From the NCBI GenBank assembly GCA_020026075.1, contig JAHHQZ010000012.1, positions 1-41,297 of the forward strand: a stretch of DNA of 41,297 nt, written 5' to 3'. Positions 16,548-24,947 of this stretch are shown here, piece after piece. A program made the position numbers and the translations under genes. Under the pieces are notes generated by a model. That model was given only the letters and a program-made list of their open reading frames with translations. It made no database searches and was not told where the DNA came from. Numbering within the stretch: the stretch's first letter is position 1; each line of letters opens with the position of its first letter. The stretch comes from Actinobacillus sp. Its GTDB lineage: Bacteria; Pseudomonadota; Gammaproteobacteria; Enterobacterales; Pasteurellaceae.

Positions 16548-17074
16548 TGATCAGCCCTCAAAAGCTGGACTGACTTAATTTAAGGACTGAGTTCTGTACT
16601 CCACAGGGCTTAGTTCTTTTAATTTCACCTGAATACGCTCACTGTTGTAGTAGTGAATGTAGCGGTGAATTTGGTGTTCAAGTTCTGCAAAAATCTCAAA
16701 TCGTTTACCAAAATAGCATTCTGTTTTAAGACATCAAAAAAACTCTCCGTTGCACCATTGTCTGAGCCATTTCTCTTTCTCGACATATTTGCGTAATGCT
16801 ATTTTGTTGGCAAATCGCTCTAAAACCTGACGTCTGATACTGCCAGCTTTGATCGGAATGTAATATCGGTTTTGCCCCAGCAAGCTTTGCCATAGCTTGC
16901 GTCATCATTCGAGTAATTTGCTCAAAATTCGGATATTTCGCCAAATTGTAAGCGAGCGATTTTTACCATTGTTAAGATAAAATGCTATCACTTGTTTTTT
17001 GAAATGTATTTGGTCATAAAAAATCCGCACCTTAATTAGCGGATTGTTTAGTCCAACTTTTTTGGGGCAGATCA
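16548..17074. mobile_element. IS3-family insertion sequence remnant (internally deleted, 527 bp)
   Basis: Both ends survive as imperfect inverted repeats: TGATCAGCCCTCAAAAGCTG at the left and, on the other strand, TGATCTGCCCCAAAAAAGTT at the right. The right part still has the start of orfA and the left part the end of orfB, both on the minus strand. The middle (most of orfA and the first half of orfB) is gone, since full IS3-family elements are 1.2-1.5 kb. No clear target duplication is seen. A small hairpin (AATCCGC/GCGGATT, 17022-17045) lies inside the right end. Confidence 0.85.
16575..17017 (-). pseudogene. IS3-family transposase remnant (orfA start joined to orfB end)
   Basis: From ATG 17015-17017 the orfA start can be followed (MTKY, then KKQVIAFYLNNGKNRSLT after a frameshift). 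It then jumps to orfB sequence ITRMMTQAMAKLAG-KPILHSDQSWQYQ, the DDE-domain second-Asp region. A frame change leads to SRKRNGSDNGATESFFDVL and a second one to KTECYFGKRFEIFAELEHQI, YIHYYNSERIQVKLKELSP and VEYRTQSLN-stop. At least three frame breaks and the internal deletion make it non-functional. The C-terminal signature is that of the IS3 family. Confidence 0.88.
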
Positions 17075-17157
17075 ATTTTGGCGTTTTTTATTGTTAGGTG
17101 GTGGGTAAAAGACTTTTAATCACAGACAAATGTTACACAAAAGCCATTCCATAACCC

Positions 17158-17225
17158 CTAGGCTGGAATATTCGCCAAAATTTTGCGATCGGCATCGCAA
17201 AATGAGCAGGAAAATTCCAGTCTAA
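17158..17225. repeat. Dispersed element, inverted pair with nested hairpin (copy 7)
   Basis: CTAGGCTGGAATATT on the left and AAAATTCCAGTCTAAG on the right enclose a second perfect stem, ATTTTGCGAT (17180-17189) and ATCGCAAAAT (17194-17203) with loop CGGC. It is the longest copy in the window, located between the IS remnant and rlmN. Confidence 0.85.
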
Positions 17226-17350
17226 GTGTTTTCTAGGATAGAATGCGAGTAATTTAAAAAGGTACAAAGCAATAAAAATCGCTAGCAAGGATTAGCGGAA
17301 ATCAGTAGAATCAGCCGTTTTGAATTTTATCAAGCAATAACGAGAATTTT

Positions 17351-18511
17351 ATGACAATGCAAGTGAGCAACGATACCGTCGCCGTACAGAAAGAAGAGAA
17401 AGAAAAAGTAAACTTAATGAATTTAACACGCCAACAAATGCGTGATTTCTTACAGGAAATTGGCGAAAAGCCTTTCCGTGCGGATCAAATTGTGAAATGG
17501 ATTTACCATTTTGGTGAAGATAATTTTGACAATATGACCAACTTAAACAAAAAGTTACGAGAAAAATTAAAACGCCTTTCCTACATTCAAGCCCCAGAAG
17601 TGGCGGTAGAACAGCGTTCCAGCGATGGCACGATCAAATGGGCAATGCAAGTGGGTAACCAGCAAGTGGAAACGGTGTATATTCCAGACGGCGACCGTGC
17701 CACGCTTTGCGTATCATCACAGGTAGGCTGTGCGTTGGCTTGTACGTTCTGTTCTACGGCACAGCAAGGGTTTAACCGTAATTTGACCGTGTCTGAAATT
17801 ATTGGACAAGTGTGGCGAGCCTCTAAAATTATCGGTAATTTTGGCGTAACAGGCGTGCGTCCTATCACCAATGTAGTGATGATGGGTATGGGTGAACCGC
17901 TACTCAATGTCGCCAATGTGGTGCCAGCGATGGAAATTATGCTTGATGACTTCGCTTACGGTTTATCTAAACGCCGAGTAACACTTTCTACATCAGGCGT
18001 GGTGCCAGCGTTGGATAAACTCGCTAGTCAAATTGACGTTGCCTTAGCGATCTCACTGCACGCGCCGAACGATGAAATTCGAGATGAAATCGTGCCGATC
18101 AACAAGAAATATAATATTGAAACCCTAATGCGTTCGGTGAACGATTATTTGAAAGTATCCAATGCCAATCACGGCAAAGTGACCATTGAATATGTAATGC
18201 TCGATCACGTAAATGATGGCGTAGAACACGCCCACGAATTGGCGAAAGTACTAAAAAATACACCGTGCAAAATCAATTTGATTCCGTGGAATCCGTTCCC
18301 TAATGCACCTTATGCAAAAAGCTCAAACTCACGCATTGATCGTTTTCAAAAAACTTTAATGGAATACGGATTAACTGTGATTATTCGCCGTACACGAGGC
18401 GATGACATTGATGCTGCTTGTGGGCAATTAGCAGGTGATGTAATCGACCGTACTAAACGCACCCTCCAAAAACGCCAATTTGGTGAGAACTTAAACGTTC
18501 GCCAGTCGTAA
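17351..18511 (+). CDS. rlmN: Dual-specificity rRNA/tRNA (adenine-C2) methyltransferase RlmN
   Basis: Radical SAM enzyme that methylates C2 of A2503 in 23S rRNA and A37 in some tRNAs. The 386-residue protein carries the cluster motif Cys127-X3-Cys131-X2-Cys134 (CALACTFC), upstream Cys120 in LCVSSQ, the SAM-binding GMGEP stretch, and Cys357 in AACGQLAG, the cysteine that is methylated during catalysis. ATG 17351 follows AACGAGAATTTT; ATG 17357 is also possible. It heads the conserved rlmN-pilF-rodZ-ispG-hisS-yfgM order. Its N-terminus is rich in charged residues, which is not unusual. Confidence 0.97.
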   Translation: MTMQVSNDTVAVQKEEKEKVNLMNLTRQQMRDFLQEIGEKPFRADQIVKWIYHFGEDNFDNMTNLNKKLREKLKRLSYIQAPEVAVEQRSSDGTIKWAMQVGNQQVETVYIPDGDRATLCVSSQVGCALACTFCSTAQQGFNRNLTVSEIIGQVWRASKIIGNFGVTGVRPITNVVMMGMGEPLLNVANVVPAMEIMLDDFAYGLSKRRVTLSTSGVVPALDKLASQIDVALAISLHAPNDEIRDEIVPINKKYNIETLMRSVNDYLKVSNANHGKVTIEYVMLDHVNDGVEHAHELAKVLKNTPCKINLIPWNPFPNAPYAKSSNSRIDRFQKTLMEYGLTVIIRRTRGDDIDAACGQLAGDVIDRTKRTLQKRQFGENLNVRQS

Positions 18512-18532
18512 TAATGGTTTTGGGTGTGCAAA

Positions 18533-18561
18533 GGCTAGGCTGGAATTTTAAGGAAAATTTT
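18533..18561. repeat. Dispersed element overlapping the pilF ribosome-binding site (copy 8)
   Basis: GGCTAGGCTGGAATTTTAAGGAAAATTTT ends one base before the pilF ATG. The AAGGA in its centre is the only plausible Shine-Dalgarno sequence for pilF. Confidence 0.82.
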
Positions 18562-19113
18562 ATGCAGCACCCAAAACGTTCAACTTATTACAAAAGGCTG
18601 TGGCTCGTGCTTTTAATGAGTGTAATCACAGCCTGTGCGGACAAACCAACGGCATTTACTGATTTTAATCCGAACGCTGCCGCCAAAGCACGCGTAGCCT
18701 TAGCTTATGCCTATCTCGAACAACATTCTTGGGCGGCGGCAAAACGTAATTTAGATAAGGCGCTGGCCTATGCGCCCAAAAGTCCGCAAGTGCTAGCCGC
18801 CTTTGCGGCTTTTTATCAAGCACAACAAAATTTCCCCAAAGCTACGCAATTTTATGTACAGGCGTTACGCCAACCAATGCCGAATATCGCAGGACTTGCT
18901 GGTGATATTCATCACAATTTTGGCGTAATGTTATGTGAGGCAGGACAATTTCAAAAAGCGTACGAGCAATTTCATCAAGCGTTAGCTACGCCGGAATATT
19001 TTCACCAAAAACAAACTTATGAAAATCAGGCTCGTTGTGCGTTAAAAGCTAAGGATTTTCAGCGCTATGAGCAATTTCGCCAACAGTTACAGCCAATGCT
19101 GACAGAAAATTAA
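18562..19113 (+). CDS. pilF: Type IV pilus biogenesis/TPR lipoprotein PilF (PilW)
   Basis: Outer-membrane lipoprotein pilotin-type protein with tetratricopeptide repeats; in other bacteria it helps secretin PilQ assembly and is needed for pili and natural transformation. From the chosen start it has 183 residues, a lipoprotein signal with lipobox VITAC (Cys25, +2 Ala, so outer-membrane sorting), and TPR units at about 38-70, 72-104 and 111-145. The start at 18562 has AAGGA eight bases before; the longer frame from 18514 would translate the dispersed repeat and hide the signal peptide. In the pilF position of the rlmN-rodZ cluster. A half-site of the repeat also lies inside (18985-19002). Confidence 0.88.
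   Translation: MQHPKRSTYYKRLWLVLLMSVITACADKPTAFTDFNPNAAAKARVALAYAYLEQHSWAAAKRNLDKALAYAPKSPQVLAAFAAFYQAQQNFPKATQFYVQALRQPMPNIAGLAGDIHHNFGVMLCEAGQFQKAYEQFHQALATPEYFHQKQTYENQARCALKAKDFQRYEQFRQQLQPMLTEN
18985..19002. repeat. Dispersed element half-site inside pilF
   Basis: GCTACGCCGGAATATTTT, translated as ATPEYF in a linker between TPR helices. The core has TACGCC in place of TAGGCC. Confidence 0.5.
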
Positions 19114-19211
19114 GTGTTGTCTGGGAATCGGTTCGCAGACAGGGAAAGTTATTGCAAAATAGCCCCCTTATCTTTAAAATTTAGTCTTTCATTTTGATTT
19201 CTGATGACTAA

Positions 19212-19841
19212 ATGGGTCAACTGCGATCCGTTGCTAACAACAAGGCGCAATTCGTGAATACTCAAACCGTTTCCGACAAAACAGTCGATGATACCGCAAC
19301 ACTGGGCAAACTTCTTGCCAAAACTCGTACCGAACGAGGGCTTTCCCTTGATGATGTTTGTAAACGCACACGTTTACACGTAGACGTGTTGAAACGCTTA
19401 GAAAATGATGATTGGCAAATTCCTAATTTTGCTCCAAGTTTAGTGCGTGGTTATTTAGTGAGCTATTCTCGTTTTTTGCGTATTCCCGAAGATATTTACA
19501 CACCATATTTAGTAAATTTTCAAGATAATAGCCCATCTATTGCTAAGGCTGTGGCAAAACAAAAAACAATTCCAGTGGAAGAACACCGTAGCCGCTGGGT
19601 CGGAATTTTGACCATTATTATTTTGTTGATTTTACTTGGCATCACTGGATTATGGTGGTGGGAAAACCATCAACAGCAAAGCGTTGAACGCACGCAAATG
19701 GTGTCAAATTATGAGAAAACTCAACAAGCTACCCCCGCATTGATTCATTCTGCACCATCAGAATTAACCCTTCCTACACAAGATGATAGTGGTGCTAATT
19801 TGCTATTAAACTCTGACACACCACCATCACAGCCACAATAA
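19212..19841 (+). CDS. rodZ: Cytoskeleton protein RodZ (short form)
   Basis: Bitopic inner-membrane protein that connects MreB to the elongation machinery. The 209-residue protein has an Xre-type helix-turn-helix domain (about 31-100, LGKLLAKTRTERGLSLDDVC and PSLVRGYLVSYSRFL), a juxtamembrane basic stretch, one membrane helix at 128-150, and a short Ser/Thr/Gln-rich periplasmic tail. The C-terminal beta-sandwich domain (DUF4115) of E. coli RodZ (337 residues) is missing. The start ATG 19212 has no clear ribosome site. It sits between pilF and ispG as in E. coli. Confidence 0.9.
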   Translation: MGQLRSVANNKAQFVNTQTVSDKTVDDTATLGKLLAKTRTERGLSLDDVCKRTRLHVDVLKRLENDDWQIPNFAPSLVRGYLVSYSRFLRIPEDIYTPYLVNFQDNSPSIAKAVAKQKTIPVEEHRSRWVGILTIIILLILLGITGLWWWENHQQQSVERTQMVSNYEKTQQATPALIHSAPSELTLPTQDDSGANLLLNSDTPPSQPQ

Positions 19842-19866
19842 AAGACCAGATAAAAACGAGAACCTT

Positions 19867-20970
19867 ATGTCCGTAGAGAATAAAATTAAACGCCGAGAAT
19901 CAACCAAAATTTGGGTAGGTAATGTGCCAGTGGGTGGCGATGCGCCTATTGCTGTCCAATCAATGACCAATACAAGAACCACAGATGTTGAAGCGACTGT
20001 TGAACAAATTAAAGCTTTGGAGCGTGTGGGGGCGGATATTGTTCGTGTTTCCGTGCCAACAATGGACGCAGCGGAAGCTTTCAAAGCGATTAAACAACAA
20101 GTTTCAGTGCCATTGGTGGCGGATATTCATTTTGACTACCGTATTGCCTTGAAAGTGGCTGAGTACGGTGTGGATTGTTTACGCATAAATCCAGGTAATA
20201 TTGGCCGTGAAGATCGCATTCGTGCCGTTGTTGACTGTGCGAAGGACAAAAATATTCCTATCCGTATTGGGGTAAATGCAGGTTCTCTAGAACGAGATAT
20301 TCAAGAACGTTATGGCGAACCAACGCCAGAAGCGTTGCTTGAAAGTGCATTGCGTCACGTGGATATTTTGGATCGTCTTAATTTTGATCAATTTAAAGTG
20401 AGCGTGAAAGCCAGTGATGTATTCCTTGCTGTCGAGAGTTATCGTCTGCTCGCCAAAGCCATCAAACAGCCTTTACATTTAGGCATTACAGAGGCAGGCG
20501 GAGCCAGAGCAGGTGCAGTGAAGTCAGCGATTGGCTTAGGTTTACTGCTTTCTGAAGGTATTGGCGACACCTTGCGAGTTTCACTGGCTGCGCCGCCAGT
20601 GGAAGAAATTAAAGTAGGCTTTGATATTTTGAAATCATTGCGTATTCGTTCTCGTGGAATCAATTTTATCGCCTGTCCAACCTGTTCTCGTCAAGAATTT
20701 GACGTTATCGGCACAGTCAATGCCTTAGAACAACGCCTAGAAGATGTATTAACACCGTTGGACGTTTCCATTATCGGCTGCGTAGTCAATGGGCCTGGTG
20801 AGGCGTTAATTTCTGATTTAGGCGTTACAGGCGGTAATAAAAAAAGCGGTTTTTATTTGGATGGCACTCGCCAAAAAGAACGTTTTGATAACGATAATTT
20901 AGTGGATCAACTTGAAGCGAAAATTCGAGCTAGACTAAGTAAAGAAGATCCAGCACAACGTATTATTTAA
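19867..20970 (+). CDS. ispG: 4-hydroxy-3-methylbut-2-enyl diphosphate synthase IspG (GcpE)
   Basis: Fe-S enzyme of the non-mevalonate isoprenoid pathway that converts ME-cPP into HMBPP. The 367-residue protein has the N-terminal TIM-barrel part (PIAVQSMTNTRTTDVEAT, LRINPGNIG) and the C-terminal cluster domain with Cys270 and Cys273 (CPTC), Cys305 (GCVVNGPGE) and the following glutamate. These cysteine positions equal those of E. coli IspG. It begins 25 bp after rodZ and is followed 27 bp later by hisS, so it is in one operon with them. Confidence 0.98.
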   Translation: MSVENKIKRRESTKIWVGNVPVGGDAPIAVQSMTNTRTTDVEATVEQIKALERVGADIVRVSVPTMDAAEAFKAIKQQVSVPLVADIHFDYRIALKVAEYGVDCLRINPGNIGREDRIRAVVDCAKDKNIPIRIGVNAGSLERDIQERYGEPTPEALLESALRHVDILDRLNFDQFKVSVKASDVFLAVESYRLLAKAIKQPLHLGITEAGGARAGAVKSAIGLGLLLSEGIGDTLRVSLAAPPVEEIKVGFDILKSLRIRSRGINFIACPTCSRQEFDVIGTVNALEQRLEDVLTPLDVSIIGCVVNGPGEALISDLGVTGGNKKSGFYLDGTRQKERFDNDNLVDQLEAKIRARLSKEDPAQRII

Positions 20971-20997
20971 TTAAAGCACAAGTATTAAGGAAAAATT

Positions 20998-22272
20998 GTG
21001 GCAAAAACAATTCAAGCAATTCGAGGAATGAACGACTGTCTTCCGACAGAAACCCCAGTGTGGCAATGGGTAGAAGGACAAATCCGTAACACACTTGCAA
21101 GCTACGGTTACAGTGAAATCCGTATGCCTATCGTGGAAAATACCCCACTTTTTGCACGAGCCATCGGTGAAGTTACCGATGTGGTGGAAAAAGAAATGTT
21201 CACTTTTAATGATCGTGATGATGAAAGTTTAAGTTTACGTCCAGAAGGAACCGCTGGCTGTGTACGCGCAGGGATCCAGCACGGTTTGCTGTATAACCAA
21301 GAACAGCGCCTTTGGTATATGGGGCCGATGTTTCGCTATGAACGTCCACAAAAAGGGCGTTATCGTCAATTTCATCAACTTGGTGTGGAAATTTTTGGCA
21401 TTGCCAATCCGCACATTGACGCAGAATTGATTTTACTGACCGCTCGTCTATGGAAAAAATTGGGTATTTTGGATGCCGTAACGCTACAACTTAACTCCAT
21501 TGGTTCCCTAGAAGCACGCAAAAATTACCGTCAAGCGCTAGTCGATTTTCTACAACAACATTTAGATGTGCTAGATGAAGATTGCAAACGCCGTTTAACC
21601 ACAAATCCACTGCGCATTTTAGATAGTAAAAATCCTGATGTTCAGGTGATCTTAAACGATGCGCCAAAACTAATGGATTATTTGGACGAAGACAGCCTGA
21701 TTCACTTCCAAGTGCTGTGCAAACTGTTGGATAATCTTGGCGTTCGTTATGAAATTAACCAAAAACTTGTGCGTGGCTTAGATTACTACAACAAAACCGT
21801 ATTTGAATGGGTAACAGACGCACTGGGCGCACAAGGTACAATTTGTGGTGGTGGACGCTACGATGGTTTAGTGGCACAGTTGGGCGGACACGCAACGTGC
21901 GGCGTTGGCTTTGCCATTGGCTTAGAACGTTTGGTTCTTTTGGTTCAAGAAGTCAACAAACATATTCCAAGCTCAGCAACCGTAGATAACTACATTGTGT
22001 TTGCAGGTGAAAATACTGATATTGCTGCCTTTAATTTGGCAGAAATGCTCCGTAGTGCATTGCCAAACCAACGTACACAATTAAATTGCAGTGGTGGCAA
22101 CTTTAAGAAACAGTTTAAACGTGCTGATAAAAGTGGTGCTAAAATTGCCTTAGTGATTGGCGAAGACGAGGCTAAAACAGGCAATGTTTTAGTTAAATTC
22201 TTACGTGAAGATCGCTCACAGCAAACTGTCGCACTCAATGAAATTGTAAGTTTTTTAGAAGAAAATCAATAA
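20998..22272 (+). CDS. hisS: Histidine--tRNA ligase
   Basis: Class II synthetase that charges tRNA-His. The 424-residue protein has motif 1 near the N-terminus, motif 2 GPMFRYERPQKGRYRQFHQ, the histidine signatures LVRGLDYYNKTVFEW and GGGRYDGLV, motif 3 around GFAIGLERL, and the C-terminal anticodon-binding domain (about 325-424). Translation begins at GTG 20998 with TAAGGA nine bases upstream. The neighbours ispG and yfgM match the E. coli arrangement. Confidence 0.98.
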   Translation: MAKTIQAIRGMNDCLPTETPVWQWVEGQIRNTLASYGYSEIRMPIVENTPLFARAIGEVTDVVEKEMFTFNDRDDESLSLRPEGTAGCVRAGIQHGLLYNQEQRLWYMGPMFRYERPQKGRYRQFHQLGVEIFGIANPHIDAELILLTARLWKKLGILDAVTLQLNSIGSLEARKNYRQALVDFLQQHLDVLDEDCKRRLTTNPLRILDSKNPDVQVILNDAPKLMDYLDEDSLIHFQVLCKLLDNLGVRYEINQKLVRGLDYYNKTVFEWVTDALGAQGTICGGGRYDGLVAQLGGHATCGVGFAIGLERLVLLVQEVNKHIPSSATVDNYIVFAGENTDIAAFNLAEMLRSALPNQRTQLNCSGGNFKKQFKRADKSGAKIALVIGEDEAKTGNVLVKFLREDRSQQTVALNEIVSFLEENQ

Positions 22273-22287
22273 GGTAAGGGGGATCAT

Positions 22288-22902
22288 ATGGCTTATACCA
22301 TTGAAGAAGAACAAGAGATTAACCAGTTTAAATCTTGGTGGAAAGAAAATTACAAAGGCATCATTATTGTTTTTGTATTAACCCTTGCAGTCGTTTACGG
22401 TTGGCGTTATTGGCAAACATCGCAAGTGGCGAAAGCACAAAATCAGTCTGCTGCTTATGAAATGTTGTTAAACAGCACGCAAGGCAAAATGGCAGCAGAT
22501 GCTAAGCCTACGGAAATGTTTGTGAGCGAGAATAGTGGCTCAAGCTATGCCGTTTTCGCACTGCTTGCACAGGCCAAAGCAGAAGTTCAAGCCTTTAAAT
22601 TTAAACAGGCGGAAGTTAGCTTAGAAAGCGCATTAGCACAAACGACTGATCCTGTCTTGCAAGCAGTAGCGGCACTGCGTTTAAGTGCGGTACAGTTACA
22701 GTTGAAAAAATACAATGCTGCATTAGCAAGCTTGCAGAAAATCAATGATCAAAGTTGGGCAGCAAGTAAACTTTTGCTACAAGGTGAAATTGAACAAGCA
22801 CAGGGTAAAACCGAGCAAGCCAAAGCTACTTTGCAACAGGCTTTATCAATCGCGGATCCCGAATCCAAACCACTTATCCAAGTGCGTTTAAATAGCCTAT
22901 AA
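22288..22902 (+). CDS. yfgM: YfgM family ancillary SecYEG translocon subunit
   Basis: Inner-membrane protein that in E. coli associates with SecYEG and PpiD and contributes to periplasmic chaperoning. The 204-residue protein has a cytoplasmic N-terminus (EEEQEINQFKSWWKENYKG), one membrane helix (about 25-43) and a periplasmic TPR-like domain. The fit to E. coli YfgM is in the N-terminus and helix pattern. AAGGGGGATCAT precedes ATG 22288. bamB and der, which usually follow, are not here; a convergent antiporter gene is. A classical AAGTGCGGT uptake core lies at 22683-22691. Confidence 0.9.
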   Translation: MAYTIEEEQEINQFKSWWKENYKGIIIVFVLTLAVVYGWRYWQTSQVAKAQNQSAAYEMLLNSTQGKMAADAKPTEMFVSENSGSSYAVFALLAQAKAEVQAFKFKQAEVSLESALAQTTDPVLQAVAALRLSAVQLQLKKYNAALASLQKINDQSWAASKLLLQGEIEQAQGKTEQAKATLQQALSIADPESKPLIQVRLNSL

Positions 22903-22918
22903 ATCCATTCATAAACGA

Positions 22919-22962
22919 AGGCTGGAATTTTTGACAAAATTTTTGCAAAAATTCCGGCCTAG
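22919..22962. repeat. Dispersed element, full inverted pair acting as shared terminator (copy 9)
   Basis: AGGCTGGAATTTTTGACAAAA on one side, TTTTGCAAAAATTCCGGCCTA on the other, followed by GGTTTTTTTT. It lies between the convergent yfgM and antiporter genes and is the only terminator-like structure there. Confidence 0.88.
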
Positions 22963-22980
22963 GTTTTTTTTATAGTGTTG

Positions 22981-24753
22981 CTATGGTTTTACCAAAGAAA
23001 CCAAGCGGCATTTCACTGGGATATTTACGCTGTTTTCGTTGCATACCGTAATAAAATTATTTTCATCAATAATGTAAAGCGGGATGGCTTTTTCGTTATC
23101 GGCTTGGTATTGGGCGAAGGTGTAGTTTTCGGTGAGGTTCGTCACTTTTGTTCTTGCGCCATTTTCAATACAGTCGGCTAAGTAGTGATAGGTGTTTTGT
23201 GTGGAGAATAGCCAGTTTGGCTGGTAGTTTTCTTGCAGATCCAAACGGCTGGCGGGATTTTGTGCCACATCATCACAACAACGCATACGGTAAATATTTT
23301 TGTCGCCAAATTCGTGGCTGTAATGCCATTGGCATAGGGTGTTGATTTCTTTATCCGTACTCATTGCGAATAAATAGCCCAAGCCCAGCAAGTCCAAATT
23401 GTTATCCGCATGGGTAGAAATTGGGCTACCGAAGTAGGTGCGTAAGCCGAGCATTCGAGCTTTGGCGATGTCTTCGTAGTGGCTGGATGCAATGATGACT
23501 TCCACGTCTGCATCTTGTAAGGATTTGGCGAGCATACGAGCCACAGGGTTTGCCCCAACCACGAGAACGCCAGTATCTGCCACTTTGCACACGCCGAGCA
23601 GTTTAGCCATTTTCTTTGCCCCTAAGCCTTGAATAAACACCGTACCGATGATGATCACAAACACCAACGGCACGAGCATATTGACCCCTTGAATACCAGA
23701 ATTTTGCAAACGAATGGCGAATAAAGAGGAAATCGCCGCAGCGACAATGCCACGAGGACCAATCCAGCTAATCATTAGTTTTTCTTGTGTCGTCAAGTTA
23801 GAACCGATGGCACTGACCCAAATGGCCAATGGGCGAGCCACGAACATCGCAACAGCTAGCAATGCCACGCCTGCCCAGCCAGTGGCGACAAGATCCGTTA
23901 AATTCACACGAGCGGCTAAAATAATGAACAAAATGGACACCAGTAAAATGGTGAGCGATTCTTTAAATTCCAAAATATGTTCTTTGGGAAAGCCTTTCCA
24001 GTTCGCCAGTGCCACGCCGAGAATGGTTACGGTAAGTAAGCCTGATTCGTGGGCTAAATGGTTGGAAAATGTGAAAATGGTTAAAATATACGCTAACACA
24101 AAAACATTGCGTAAATATTCTGGTACGAGATGGCGTTTGATCAATTTGGCAAGCAAGAAGGCACTGATTAGCCCCAAACCTGTGGCGATTAAAATAATTT
24201 TCGCAAAAGAAGTAAATTCGTTGCTTTGTCCTTCGGAAATGATGTACTCGTACACCAAAACCACAGCGATTGCTCCCACAGGATCCACGAGAATCCCTTC
24301 CCATTTCAAAATGTTAGCAATTTTTTTCGTTGGGTGAACGCTACGAATGAGCGGTGCGATAACCGTTGGCCCCGTTACGCATACAAGGGAGCCGAACAGC
24401 AAGGCAATGCGCCAATCCACATCAAATAAAAAGTAGCAAGTGATTGAAAGCACAGTGATGGTAATGAGCATTCCTACCGACACCAGCAGGTGGATTATGC
24501 ATCCGTGATGGGTAATTTCCTCAAATTCCAGCGTCAGCGCACCCTCAAATAAAATTACGGCAACGCCTAAGGAAATAAACGGAAACAGTAAATCACCCAA
24601 CACTTGATCTGGCTGAAAAACATGCAAAACAGGTCCAATGAGAATACCTGTGGCGAGTAAAAATAAAATGGCAGGCTGCTTGCTGTACCAGCCGAGCCAT
24701 TGTGCGCCAATACCGAGTGCGACCACAAGGGCGAGTAGAAGGGAAGTCTCCAT
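22981..24753 (-). CDS. NhaP-type (CPA1) cation:proton antiporter with C-terminal Rossmann/RCK-like domain
   Basis: Predicted inner-membrane antiporter exchanging H+ for Na+ or K+. The 590-residue protein has about 12 membrane helices in residues 1-390, with family signatures LFEGALTLEF, LVCVTGPTVIAPLIRSV, EGILVDPVGAI (the ion-binding Asp) and SWIGPRGIVAAAI. After residue 395 a nucleotide-binding-like segment (GVLVVGANPVARMLAKSL, with an R/K-rich follow-up) resembles a TrkA-N/RCK domain that could sense NAD(H). The substrate cannot be told from sequence. It occupies the place where bamB-der usually follow yfgM and is divergent from yoaA. Confidence 0.87.
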   Translation of the reverse strand: METSLLLALVVALGIGAQWLGWYSKQPAILFLLATGILIGPVLHVFQPDQVLGDLLFPFISLGVAVILFEGALTLEFEEITHHGCIIHLLVSVGMLITITVLSITCYFLFDVDWRIALLFGSLVCVTGPTVIAPLIRSVHPTKKIANILKWEGILVDPVGAIAVVLVYEYIISEGQSNEFTSFAKIILIATGLGLISAFLLAKLIKRHLVPEYLRNVFVLAYILTIFTFSNHLAHESGLLTVTILGVALANWKGFPKEHILEFKESLTILLVSILFIILAARVNLTDLVATGWAGVALLAVAMFVARPLAIWVSAIGSNLTTQEKLMISWIGPRGIVAAAISSLFAIRLQNSGIQGVNMLVPLVFVIIIGTVFIQGLGAKKMAKLLGVCKVADTGVLVVGANPVARMLAKSLQDADVEVIIASSHYEDIAKARMLGLRTYFGSPISTHADNNLDLLGLGYLFAMSTDKEINTLCQWHYSHEFGDKNIYRMRCCDDVAQNPASRLDLQENYQPNWLFSTQNTYHYLADCIENGARTKVTNLTENYTFAQYQADNEKAIPLYIIDENNFITVCNENSVNIPVKCRLVSLVKP

Positions 24754-24885
24754 AAATCATCCAATAAAACATTACAAGGGTGCGATTGTATAAAAGAAGT
24801 TTAATGAAAGAAAGTTATAGCTAAGACAACAGGCAAGAAAATAAAATCCCAGCTGCAGTGAGTTTTTGCTAAAATGTGCCTTTTT

Positions 24886-24915
24886 ACAAAATTTTCTTGA
24901 AAATTCCAGCGTAGC
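24886..24915. repeat. Dispersed element, single arm upstream of yoaA (copy 10)
   Basis: ACAAAATTTTCTTGAAAATTCCAGCGTAGC, with GCG for GCC in the core. It lies about 30 bp before the yoaA start in the divergent intergenic region. Confidence 0.7.
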
Positions 24916-24947
24916 AGTTTTGCCCAAAAGGCGATAAAGGATAAGCA

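Noticed and set aside
16500..17100. Possible complete transposase gene
   Set aside because: The frame is broken at least three times and the middle is deleted; treated as a pseudogene.
19561..19613. Two half-sites in rodZ (CAATTCCAGTGG and GGTCGGAATTTTGACC) resembling the dispersed motif
   Set aside because: The cores deviate (AGTGG, no TAGC) and the second encodes the start of the conserved-type membrane helix, so chance is as likely.
23714..24337. Plus-strand 207-codon frame
   Set aside because: It lies wholly antisense to the conserved membrane part of the antiporter and has no recognisable family; its composition is that of a shadow frame.
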